In this document: in pieces, positions 18,141 to 26,691 of the stretch
Layout of the letters: every line of letters begins with the position of its first letter
Position numbering within the stretch: the stretch's first letter is position 1
From: Fermentimonas sp.
GTDB taxonomy: Bacteria > Bacteroidota > Bacteroidia > Bacteroidales > Dysgonomonadaceae
NCBI GenBank assembly: GCA_015478775.1
Contig: JADMKP010000012.1
Span: forward strand, 218,749 to 282,748
Reading direction: 5' to 3'
Length of the DNA stretch: 64,000 nucleotides
Program-made: the position numbers and the translations under genes
The notes under the pieces: generated by a model
The model's database searches: none
The model's input: the letters and a program-made list of their open reading frames with translations, nothing else
Told to the model about the DNA's origin: nothing

Positions 18141-19487
18141 ATGGAAAATAAATCTAATAAGGTAACTAGAAGAAAGTTTTTGGGATTGTCGGCTTTAGGG
18201 CTTACAGGCTTAACTATTTTGCCTAGCTGGACAATAAATGGTGTTAGAATTGCGCCTAGTGATAGAATCACAATGGGTTTTATCGGACTAGGAAGACAAG
18301 CTGTTAGTGACTTTCATTCATTCGCACAATGCCCGGGTGTACAGGTTGTTGCAGGGAGTGATGTGGATTCTATAAAACGTGATCGATTTAATAGAATAGT
18401 AAATAAATGGCAGGGTAGCATCAATATCCCAACTCAATGTGAGTCTTATGAGTTTTATGAAGATATGCTTACAAGGAAGGATATTGATGCAGTTTCAATT
18501 GCTACACCCGACCATTGGCATGCTCTTGGAGCAATTCATGCATGTCAGTCGGGCAAGGATGTTTATTGCCAGAAACCATTGTCTTACACAATATCTGAAA
18601 GTTTGGCAATGGTGGAGGCTGCCAGAAAAAATAAACGTGTATTCCAGGTAGGAAGTCAACAACGCTCTAGCCCAGAGTTTCAGAAAGCAGTGTCTTTAGT
18701 TCAAGAAGGTAAGATAGGTCATATAGAAAAAGTGTATGTACGTGTTGGAGAACCTCCCGCACCTTTTAGTTTGCCAGAAGAACCAGTGCCATCTAATCTT
18801 AATTTCAGAGCTTGGTTAGGGCCACTTAATAGTGCTAAAGTGCATTATAACTCAACCATGTGTCCTGCTATTGCTCCTCCCGATTATCAAGAAAAAGGTG
18901 AATGGGCAACGTGGCGATATTATCAAGAAACTGGCAATGGTTATACAGGCGATTGGGGTGCTCATCATTTTGATATAGCTCAATGGGCTTTGGGATTGGA
19001 TGGTTCTGCTCCGGTTGAGTATATTCCTGCAGGTTACAATGGTACTGAATACACTACAGTGAAGTATGCAAATGGTATAGTTATGACTGAACAGCCGTTT
19101 AGGGAAGATGATATTCATGCAAAAGGAATTCAGTTTATTGGCACAGATGGTTGGATTAAAGTTGCACGTGGATATATTGAGTGTTCTGATCCTTCTCTTC
19201 TTGAGAAATCGGAGAAAGAAATTGAAGCAGGAGCATTTGAGGTAAGTGCACCACATATGCAGAATTTTCTTGATTCTATGAGAACACGTCTCAACCCAAT
19301 TGCTCCTGTGGAGGCTGGTTGCAGTACTAACATTTTGTGTTGTTTAATTAACATTGCTACTGAGCTTAAACGCCCGGTTAAATGGAATCCTGCGACTTTA
19401 AGTTTTGAGGATGATAAAGAGGCAGAAGCACACAGATTGTACTGGTATGATTACAGACAACCATATAAATTACCATATTGGCAGTAA
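18141..19487 (+). CDS. Gfo/Idh/MocA-family oxidoreductase with twin-arginine signal
   Basis: A 448-residue exported oxidoreductase. The Tat motif TRRKFLGLSALGLTGLT is near residues 9-25. The Rossmann loop is GFIGLGRQAVSDF and the EKP motif is replaced by QKP (VYCQKPLSYT, near residue 143). The catalytic segment GDWGAHHFDIAQWALG is intact. The QKP variant is common in Tat-exported Bacteroidota members. With its neighbours it should form the oxidation arm of the periplasmic pathway; whether the three Gfo enzymes act on different ring positions or different anomers cannot be told from sequence. Confidence 0.92.
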   Translation: MENKSNKVTRRKFLGLSALGLTGLTILPSWTINGVRIAPSDRITMGFIGLGRQAVSDFHSFAQCPGVQVVAGSDVDSIKRDRFNRIVNKWQGSINIPTQCESYEFYEDMLTRKDIDAVSIATPDHWHALGAIHACQSGKDVYCQKPLSYTISESLAMVEAARKNKRVFQVGSQQRSSPEFQKAVSLVQEGKIGHIEKVYVRVGEPPAPFSLPEEPVPSNLNFRAWLGPLNSAKVHYNSTMCPAIAPPDYQEKGEWATWRYYQETGNGYTGDWGAHHFDIAQWALGLDGSAPVEYIPAGYNGTEYTTVKYANGIVMTEQPFREDDIHAKGIQFIGTDGWIKVARGYIECSDPSLLEKSEKEIEAGAFEVSAPHMQNFLDSMRTRLNPIAPVEAGCSTNILCCLINIATELKRPVKWNPATLSFEDDKEAEAHRLYWYDYRQPYKLPYWQ

Positions 19488-19521
19488 TCAAATATTATAA
19501 TTTACTTATTGAATTAATTTT

Positions 19522-20319
19522 ATGATTGTGAAAAAAAGAATATTAATAAACTTCTCTCTCTTAATTATGGTCCTTTCTATATCTACTTCAATTAATGCAC
19601 AAAAGTCCGACAGTCCTTTAAAAGACAAGAAAGTTTTGTTTGTATATGGCGGATGGGATGGTCATGAACCAGAATTAACCAGAGATATTTTTGTTCCCTG
19701 GATGAAGTCTGAAGGTGCAGAGGTATATGTTAGCGATAATTTGGATAGTTATACAGATACTACTTTGATGAATAGTTTGGATCTGATAGTTCAGATTTGG
19801 ACCATGGGTCAGATCACAAATGAACAGGAGAAAGGCTTGCTTCAAACTGTTAGAAGGGGCGTTGGACTTGCCGGCTGGCATGGTGGTATTGGAGATGCTT
19901 TTAGAAATAATGTGGAATTTCAATTTATGGTGGGAGGTCAATGGGTTGCACATCCGGGAAATGTTATTGATTATGATGTTAATATTATAGATCATGATGA
20001 TAAAGTAACAAAAGGATTGAGCGATTTTCATATGAATTCCGAACAATACTATATGCATGTGGATCCTAATGTAAAAGTATTAGCAACAACTACTTTTAGC
20101 GGCGAGCATGCTTCTTGGATAGAAGGAAGCATTGTACCTGTTGTTTGGAAAAAGATGTATGGTAAAGGTCGTGTATTTTATTCTTCACTTGGTCATGTTG
20201 CCAAAGATTTTGAAGTTCCAGAAGCTTTGGAGATAATGAAACGAGGTATAAGATGGTCGGCAGTGAGCTTGTATGAAGAACCAGAAGTTTGGTTAAGCCC
20301 AATTTACTCAAAAAAGTAA
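19522..20319 (+). CDS. ThuA-like (trehalose utilisation) domain protein, exported
   Basis: The 265-residue protein has a signal peptide ([22 protein letters not shown]) and a ThuA domain of class I glutamine amidotransferase-like fold: [41 protein letters not shown], and the C-terminal [18 protein letters not shown]. ThuA of rhizobia acts with the oxidoreductase ThuB in 3-keto-disaccharide formation from trehalose and sucrose, so its presence beside Gfo genes supports a keto-sugar pathway. No nucleophile Cys is seen, so ordinary amidotransferase chemistry is unlikely. Its stop codon lies in a tandem duplication (20302-20338). It is the last gene of the plus-strand operon. Confidence 0.9.
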   Translation: MIVKKRILINFSLLIMVLSISTSINAQKSDSPLKDKKVLFVYGGWDGHEPELTRDIFVPWMKSEGAEVYVSDNLDSYTDTTLMNSLDLIVQIWTMGQITNEQEKGLLQTVRRGVGLAGWHGGIGDAFRNNVEFQFMVGGQWVAHPGNVIDYDVNIIDHDDKVTKGLSDFHMNSEQYYMHVDPNVKVLATTTFSGEHASWIEGSIVPVVWKKMYGKGRVFYSSLGHVAKDFEVPEALEIMKRGIRWSAVSLYEEPEVWLSPIYSKK

Positions 20320-20338
20320 TATTTACTCAAAAAGTAAT
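20302..20338 (+). repeat. Tandem duplication of 18-19 bp spanning the thuA stop codon
   Basis: ATTTACTCAAAAAAGTAAT (20302-20320) is followed at once by the same unit with one fewer A (20321-20338). The first copy encodes the last codons and stop of the ThuA-like protein; the second is in the 3' UTR. Degenerate AGTAAT-like pieces continue to about 20430. Confidence 0.75.
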
Positions 20339-20445
20339 ATGAGTAATCGAATAATTTAAAAGTAACAATAGTAATTGACAAATATAAAATTACAAGAGTA
20401 GTTATTTATTTACAATTACATGAGTAATTGGTTGATTTAAAAGAG

Positions 20446-20481
20446 AAGCGGGAAGAGAAACATTTAGTTTTATTCCCGCTT
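20446..20481. terminator. Bidirectional terminator between convergent operons
   Basis: AAGCGGGAA (20446-20454) and TTCCCGCTT (20473-20481) form a perfect 9-bp stem between the convergent ThuA-like and HEAT/DUF1080 genes. T-rich flanks occur on both strands, though the runs are short. Confidence 0.75.
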
Positions 20482-20504
20482 TATAATACTAGAATTAAAT
20501 CTTA

Positions 20505-23500
20505 CTATAACTCTTTAATGCGAATGTTTTTGAATTTAACTTTTGAACCATGCCCAAGGAAACCTATATGACCAGATTCGTTAAGTAAACCAGGGTGCTC
20601 AAGTCCATCAATTGTTCCATTTTTTGATGCTTCTCTAGGATTACCCTCTAGGATAGTGATGCCGTTAAGTATGACTTTTATGTTATCACCATCAGCAATC
20701 ACTTCTTGATAATTCCATTCACCTAACGGTTTTAGTGCTCCTCTTTTTGCAGGGATTACACCATAAACCGACCCATGATATTGATGATCTTGAAGGTCGG
20801 CATAAATAGCTGCATCATTATCTAAAATCTGTAATTCCATACCTACATAAGCAGCATCTCCCTCAATTGGAGTACGAATACCTAATCCATTATTAGCACC
20901 AGAGGTAAGCATAAATTCAAATCTGAGGTTGAAATTGTCAAACTCATCATTAGTATATAAGTTGCCACCAGAACCTGTTTTTGGAGGGTAAAGTACTAAA
21001 TTGCCACTCTCAACAGTATAATCTCTCTTGTTGCCTATCCATTCATCAAGATTAGATCCATCAAAAAGGATGCGGAAGCCTTCTTTTCTCTCTTCTACAG
21101 ACAAATTATAGGGTTCGGGACGAGGGATTTCTTTAATATAGATATCTCTGTATGCAACTTTGCTGCCATGGGCTTGAAGCTCTATTTGCTCAACTGGGAA
21201 AATAGACTGGTTTCTATTCCAGTAATTATCCAGAATAACATTGTCAGTAACCAGTTGTCCGTTCAACCAAACAGAAACTCTTTCTCCGATCATTGTAATT
21301 TTGAAGGTATTCCAATCGCCTACTCTCTGATCGGCAACTTTAAGAGGTTTACTTGGGTTCTGCTGATTGTTATATAAACCACCTGAACCTACTTGAGCAC
21401 CAACATCTACACGTGCTGTATCCCAAATTTGTACTTGGGGCGTCCCACGTAGATAAAGACCTGCATCGGGTTCAGGACCTGGATATAATTTCCAATCGAT
21501 TAGTATCTCAAAATCTCCATAGAGTTTTTCAGTACAAAGATTATCAAAACCCTTTCCGTCAAAAACAATCATGCCATCCTCAACTTTCCAGTCGAGTGCC
21601 ATTTGCTTGTCTGCTTTTACCTGAGCAGCTGCCAGCTCTCTAGCACTCATCTTAGCTCTTGTAATTGGATTGCCAACAAGCCCCTTCCATCCATCAAGGT
21701 TTTTGCCATTAAATAGTGATATATATCCACCTTTAGAAGAGTTTTCTGAAAGATATTTGTTGATCGATTGGCGTTGATATCCAGCATCGGGATTTGTAAG
21801 TGTTTTGCTAACTTTATTTAGAATAGCTGTAGTTTCTTCACTTGCAAATGCGGTATTTGATAGTGCAATATTCATAGCCGCCAATGCTGCAGCTTCACTT
21901 ACTGCTTTATCATTCATAAACTCAGAAACAAAAATCATTGCAGTGTATTGTCCGGTATTACCAATCAGATTTAGAATATTTATCTTTTGTGCATCGGTTT
22001 GAGCAAATTCCATTGCCTCACGAAGATAAAGATATTTAATTTCTGATGTCTGGTTAGACCTTCTAATAATATTGATAAGAGCATTGGTTACGTTTTCAAG
22101 CTCACTCTTATTGGTGGTATTTCTTGCAATATCTAGAACAGGATAAATTGCATCAAATGAATTAACACTGGCTAATGCACTAAGTGCAGCATCACGGTTT
22201 GTGCCTATTTCATTATTGTATGCTTCTGATATCTGCTCGATGGCATCAGTGGAGCCAATATTTGCAAGGGCGCTATAATATAAGTGTTTCTTGTTTGATT
22301 TACTTATTCTTTCACTTACTAACTTTGTTTGCTCATCTTTAGATATGTTTTTCAAAGCAGCATTAACAGATGATTGAACAGCTGAGACATATTCAGTATC
22401 AGTTTGTTCTAAAAGTGTAAACATATCGTTAAGATTTTCGTCTTTAACAACATATTTTAGCGTGTTGGCAGCAGCTGCTTTTACAGCTTTGTTATCGCTG
22501 AACATCTGGTTGTATACCAAACTGTATTGATCTTCTAGAATACGACTTGCTATAAGTTCCATAATAGCTATTTTGCCAGCATCTCCACTATTATCGAAAA
22601 CTGAAGCTAGAGTGTAAGATATATCACCATCGATGGTCATGAGAGCATTCTTGGCAAAAGTTACAGTTTCTTGGTCTCCACTTTTTAATAGTCCTGCTAA
22701 AGCAATAATTGCATCTTCACCTCCAATATGTGAAAGTGATTGAGTTGCTGCTTTAAGAACCATTTTGTTGTTTGAGTTTAAATAGGGAATTACAAGTGAA
22801 GCAGATCCTGTTGATTTGTTATTACCAAGCCAATATATAAGTGATGTTTGAACATCCTGAGATTTATTGGATGAAATTGCTTTTTGAATTAACTCAACCG
22901 ACTTCTTATCATTCTCAAAAGGATATGCATGAAGTACATTGGTTATATATTTCAAATTGCCATCTTTAATAACTCCTTTTAGAATTTTGGATGCATTTGC
23001 ATTTGGTTGTTCTAATAGAATGTTGGTAGTTGCAATCTTTAGTTCATTTTTATTTTGCTTTTTTGCTTTAGAAAGAATATAATTTGCTTCTTTCGCAACA
23101 GTTTTAGTCTCTGAAGATCCTAATCTACCTAGTAACTCAATATAATAACCTAAAGCATTGTTTTTGTGATAAGTTAAACCCACTTTTTCTGCAGCATTTT
23201 TTAATGGTTTTATCGAATCTTTTCCACCTAACTTAGCCAGTGCACTTAGAAGTACTCGCTCCATTTTACTTGATGGGTTATTACTTAACATATTAAGTAG
23301 AGCTGGTTCGGCTTTGCTAAATTTGATTTGTCCAAGTGCATTTACAAGATGCAGATTAATCTCCTCAGTATTGCTGGCATTAAGTCTGTTTAAAAGAGCA
23401 TTGCCAGCATTCTCAGTGCCAATAGAAACTAATGCTGCGGCAGCCGCCCCAGAAAGGTAGTCGTTATTTAGATAAGACGAAAGCACATCCACATTATCGT

Positions 23501-23894
23501 CAGAACCAACAGTTCTGAGTTGGCGAATAATAAATGCTTTAATCTCTTTATCTAATGATTGACCCAATGCCTTTTCATAAGCATTTGCGGCTACTGAGCG
23601 TTTAGAGTCATCTTTTGATACAAAATGAGACCACCCGCTTATTGCAAAATCATATGTCTCATTGCTCATACTTCCAGGAGGATTCATTCTGCCAATAAGA
23701 TCTAGTAGTCCCTCTTCACCTGTAGAAACTAGGTCGGCAATTACAATATTATATTGTGCAGGAGTCTCTGCGGGTAATTGTGCAAGAGCATCTGCAATAA
23801 TAGTAGATGTTGTTCTACCCTTTGCCAGTTGAGCCTGTGCATTTACTACAAACAAAAGGCAAAGACTTAGTATTATGTATTTTATCTGATTCAT
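20505..23894 (-). CDS. HEAT-repeat protein with two C-terminal DUF1080 (3-keto-disaccharide hydrolase) domains
   Basis: From ATG 23894 the product has 1129 residues. A signal peptide (MNQIKYIILSLCLLFVVNAQA) is followed by about 650 residues of HEAT/armadillo-like helical repeats (recurring patterns such as ALVSIGTENAGNALLNRL and AATQSLSHIGGEDAIIALA). Two DUF1080 LamG-like domains follow, at about 720-923 (SLFNGKNLDGWKGL, PDAGLYLRG) and 935-1129 (ILFDGSNLDEWIGN, GANNGLGIRTP). DUF1080 proteins hydrolyse 3-keto-glycosides, which fits the Gfo dehydrogenases beside it. An upstream ATG at 23927 would overlap the preceding gene and place 11 residues before the signal peptide, so I reject it. The fusion is far larger than stand-alone DUF1080 proteins (about 200-280 residues). 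Confidence 0.9.
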   Translation of the reverse strand: MNQIKYIILSLCLLFVVNAQAQLAKGRTTSTIIADALAQLPAETPAQYNIVIADLVSTGEEGLLDLIGRMNPPGSMSNETYDFAISGWSHFVSKDDSKRSVAANAYEKALGQSLDKEIKAFIIRQLRTVGSDDNVDVLSSYLNNDYLSGAAAAALVSIGTENAGNALLNRLNASNTEEINLHLVNALGQIKFSKAEPALLNMLSNNPSSKMERVLLSALAKLGGKDSIKPLKNAAEKVGLTYHKNNALGYYIELLGRLGSSETKTVAKEANYILSKAKKQNKNELKIATTNILLEQPNANASKILKGVIKDGNLKYITNVLHAYPFENDKKSVELIQKAISSNKSQDVQTSLIYWLGNNKSTGSASLVIPYLNSNNKMVLKAATQSLSHIGGEDAIIALAGLLKSGDQETVTFAKNALMTIDGDISYTLASVFDNSGDAGKIAIMELIASRILEDQYSLVYNQMFSDNKAVKAAAANTLKYVVKDENLNDMFTLLEQTDTEYVSAVQSSVNAALKNISKDEQTKLVSERISKSNKKHLYYSALANIGSTDAIEQISEAYNNEIGTNRDAALSALASVNSFDAIYPVLDIARNTTNKSELENVTNALINIIRRSNQTSEIKYLYLREAMEFAQTDAQKINILNLIGNTGQYTAMIFVSEFMNDKAVSEAAALAAMNIALSNTAFASEETTAILNKVSKTLTNPDAGYQRQSINKYLSENSSKGGYISLFNGKNLDGWKGLVGNPITRAKMSARELAAAQVKADKQMALDWKVEDGMIVFDGKGFDNLCTEKLYGDFEILIDWKLYPGPEPDAGLYLRGTPQVQIWDTARVDVGAQVGSGGLYNNQQNPSKPLKVADQRVGDWNTFKITMIGERVSVWLNGQLVTDNVILDNYWNRNQSIFPVEQIELQAHGSKVAYRDIYIKEIPRPEPYNLSVEERKEGFRILFDGSNLDEWIGNKRDYTVESGNLVLYPPKTGSGGNLYTNDEFDNFNLRFEFMLTSGANNGLGIRTPIEGDAAYVGMELQILDNDAAIYADLQDHQYHGSVYGVIPAKRGALKPLGEWNYQEVIADGDNIKVILNGITILEGNPREASKNGTIDGLEHPGLLNESGHIGFLGHGSKVKFKNIRIKEL

Positions 23895-23914
23895 TTTATG
23901 AAAATATTTTAAGA

Positions 23915-25168
23915 TTAAATTGACCAAGGAGAACGCATAGGCTGATTGATATAACGATTTGCCTCTTCATCATTCAAAAACCTTTCGTTTATAGGATCAT
24001 ATTCTAATGTTCTGTTTAATTGAAGTGCAACAAGTCCCATATTTACAATAGTGCAAGAACGATGTCCATTAATTTCATTTAATGCAAACTTTTGTCTAGT
24101 CTTTATGCTTTCAAGAAAATTAGTGTTTTGTTCTGCTGGTTCAGGCAATTGAGCCAATTTTTTCTCCCAGTTAGGAATGTCACAAACAAAGTTTTTATAT
24201 ACATTGCCATTTGGTCCAGATATATAAGGAGTATTTGGATCTCCATACTCATCACCCCAAAGTACTATTTGACATCCATCTTCATAAGTATATGTAATAC
24301 TTCTCCATGTGCCTACTGCATCAAGGTGTTGTTGAGGTGCGTCAACCTCTACTTTAACAGGCGACGTGTCGTCCTTGCCAAGAAGATACTGAACTGGATC
24401 TATGTAATGCTGTCCCATATCACCTAAGCCGCCCCCATCATAATCCCAGTATCCACGGAAAGTATCGTGAACACGATGAGCATTGTAAGGTTTATAAGGA
24501 GCGGGTCCTAACCACATATCATAGTCAAGCTCCTGAGGAACAGGTTGTGGCTCGAGGTGATTTTTACCTACCCAATAGAATTTCCAGTCAAATCCTGTAT
24601 GTTTACTGATTGTAAATTTCAATGGCCACCCCAACATTCCACTGTCAACAAGCTTTTTAAGAGGTTTTACAGTACTTCCTAGTCCATAGAAATTACTATC
24701 GAAACGGAACCATGTGTTAAGTCGAAATATATTGCCGTATTGTGCAATAGCTTCCCGAACTCTAATTCCTTCACCAATGGTGCGTGTCATTGGTTTTTCG
24801 CAGAAAATGTCTTTGCCAGCCTTAGCTGCTTCAACAGACATTAATCCATGCCAGTGGGGTGGAGTAGCGATATGCACAATATCTACATTCTTGTCGAGTA
24901 TTAAATCGCGAAAATCATGATATTCACTTACCTTGTCTTTTAGCATAGAAGCTGCTTTTGCGAGATGATTTTTGTCCACATCACAAATTGCAGCAACTCG
25001 TGTATTGTCATACGGAATGTGATTACGTCCCATTCCGCCTACACCAATTATACCCTTGGTAATCTCATCGCTGGGAGCGATCATGCCTTTGCCAAGCACG
25101 TTTCTGGGAACAATAGTAAGTAATGTTACTCCACCTAGTGTTTTTAAAAATTGTCTTCTGGAGGTCAT
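23915..25168 (-). CDS. Gfo/Idh/MocA-family oxidoreductase with twin-arginine signal
   Basis: A 417-residue exported oxidoreductase. It starts MTSRRQFLKTLGGVTLLTIV (Tat signal), has the Rossmann loop GIIGVGGMGRNHI, an intact EKP (IFCEKPMTRT, near residue 123) and catalytic GLGDMGQHYIDPVQYLLG. It lies 20 bp upstream of the HEAT/DUF1080 gene on the same strand, so oxidation to the keto-glycoside and its hydrolysis are probably co-expressed. A TATTTTTG box (25224-25217) upstream suggests its own promoter. Confidence 0.92.
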   Translation of the reverse strand: MTSRRQFLKTLGGVTLLTIVPRNVLGKGMIAPSDEITKGIIGVGGMGRNHIPYDNTRVAAICDVDKNHLAKAASMLKDKVSEYHDFRDLILDKNVDIVHIATPPHWHGLMSVEAAKAGKDIFCEKPMTRTIGEGIRVREAIAQYGNIFRLNTWFRFDSNFYGLGSTVKPLKKLVDSGMLGWPLKFTISKHTGFDWKFYWVGKNHLEPQPVPQELDYDMWLGPAPYKPYNAHRVHDTFRGYWDYDGGGLGDMGQHYIDPVQYLLGKDDTSPVKVEVDAPQQHLDAVGTWRSITYTYEDGCQIVLWGDEYGDPNTPYISGPNGNVYKNFVCDIPNWEKKLAQLPEPAEQNTNFLESIKTRQKFALNEINGHRSCTIVNMGLVALQLNRTLEYDPINERFLNDEEANRYINQPMRSPWSI

Positions 25169-25216
25169 TGATAATATAATATTTGAATTAATAATGATAA
25201 GATTTTATCTATTTTA

Positions 25217-25224
25217 CAAAAATA
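25217..25224 (-). promoter_or_regulatory. -7 box upstream of the Gfo-HEAT/DUF1080 operon
   Basis: TATTTTTG on the minus strand matches TAnnTTTG about 50 bp before the ATG. No TTG is found at the right distance for a -33 element, so this is a partial match. Confidence 0.35.
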
Positions 25225-25430
25225 GGGATTTTTCGATAAATACCTTGTTAGTTTGTCGAATAAAAAAATACTTTACATAATAACATCTTACTTCTGTAAA
25301 TTTTGTTTGACTTATGAAGTCAGCTTAGATCATTGAATCATTTCAACCGGAGGGTGCTTAGCTTGATTATTTATCAGTAAATCTAGTTTAACAATACTTT
25401 TTAAACCGATAATAGATTATTATAAGTTAT

Positions 25431-26672
25431 TTATTTTTGGTTTTCTTCTATTAACTTCGCCCATTGCATTACATTGGCAGGAGGGCGTTGTGCTTGCAAT
25501 TCTTTTTTCATGAAATCCATATAAGGGGCAACATGACTAAAGAATTGATAGTATCCCTGACAGAGATAATTAAGTCCTTCATTTCCATACTTATCTTTTA
25601 TAAAACGATTCTTAGGACACTCACCATAACATGCAAACAAGAAGTCGCACTCTCTGCACTGTTGAGGTAAACTGTTGAATTTGTCATTACCAAACTTCAA
25701 CTGTTCATCAGAATACATCATAGAGGTTAGTGATTTACTGTTTATGTTCCCCAAACGATATTCGGGGAAAACAAAATGATCGCAAGAGTAAACGTCACCA
25801 TTAAACTCCATTGCACCTGCGTGGCCACAGGTTTTTGCCATAGTGCAAACACCAGGTTGTTCACCCACCCAGTTTGCCAGAGTTGAGTCGAATATCTGAA
25901 TAAATATCTTGCCAACATCATCCTTCACCCACTCATCAAATATTGCACATAAGAAATTTCCCCATTTAGCGGCAGGTACACTATAATGAGCCAAATCAAC
26001 CTCCTCCGCCTTTTGCCTAGCAGTTGCAAGTTTCAAAAGAGATATAGTATTGTCTTTTCTGATTCGCTCCACAATAGGAGTAAATTGTATATACTGGCAG
26101 CCAATCTCCTTAAAGAAGTTGTAAAATTCAATCGGGTAGTCTACATTATAATCGTTAACTACCGCCAGACAGTTAAACTCCACATCGTGTTTCTTCAAGA
26201 GTTCAATACCTTTCATTACACGATGAAAAGAGGGGCGTCCCATTTTATCACGACGATATTCATCATGAAACTCTTTAGGACCATCAACTGATATTCCAAC
26301 AAGGAAATTATTCTCCTTAAAAAACTTACACCACTCGTCATTCAGTAAAGTGCCGTTTGTTTGAATAGAATTTTCTATATGTCGTCCTCTTCCATATTGC
26401 TTTTGTAACTCTATTGCTCTCTTATAAAAAGATAAAGGTCGCATAAGTGTTTCACCCCCATGCCATGTAAACATTATCTCTTGCATGGTTTGAGATTCAA
26501 TATACTGTTTTATGAACCTCTCCAGAAGATCTTCACTCATTACGGGATTCTTCCTTTCATAAAGATTCTCTTTCTCTAAGTAGTAGCAGTAATCACAATC
26601 TAAGTTGCACTTAGACCCCACGGGTTTAAGCATAACATACATCGGTTTAGCGAATGGTGCGAAAGTTGACAT
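25431..26672 (-). CDS. Anaerobic sulfatase-maturating radical SAM enzyme (anSME)
   Basis: A 413-residue radical SAM/SPASM enzyme. The radical SAM cluster motif is C22-x3-C26-x2-C29 (KCNLDCDYCYYLEKENLY), and the SPASM Cys sets include CGHAGAMEFNGDVYSC and CRECDFLFACYGECPKNR. The family converts an active-site Cys or Ser of sulfatases into formylglycine in the cytoplasm before export. No sulfatase is in this window. The gene begins 19 bp after the fifth Gfo gene with an AAAGGATAA ribosome site, so it is probably co-transcribed with that gene and DoxX. This suggests that the substrate of the locus may be sulfated, or that the enzyme modifies another partner. Confidence 0.92.
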   Translation of the reverse strand: MSTFAPFAKPMYVMLKPVGSKCNLDCDYCYYLEKENLYERKNPVMSEDLLERFIKQYIESQTMQEIMFTWHGGETLMRPLSFYKRAIELQKQYGRGRHIENSIQTNGTLLNDEWCKFFKENNFLVGISVDGPKEFHDEYRRDKMGRPSFHRVMKGIELLKKHDVEFNCLAVVNDYNVDYPIEFYNFFKEIGCQYIQFTPIVERIRKDNTISLLKLATARQKAEEVDLAHYSVPAAKWGNFLCAIFDEWVKDDVGKIFIQIFDSTLANWVGEQPGVCTMAKTCGHAGAMEFNGDVYSCDHFVFPEYRLGNINSKSLTSMMYSDEQLKFGNDKFNSLPQQCRECDFLFACYGECPKNRFIKDKYGNEGLNYLCQGYYQFFSHVAPYMDFMKKELQAQRPPANVMQWAKLIEENQK

Positions 26673-26691
26673 AATTTATCCTTTAGGTAAT

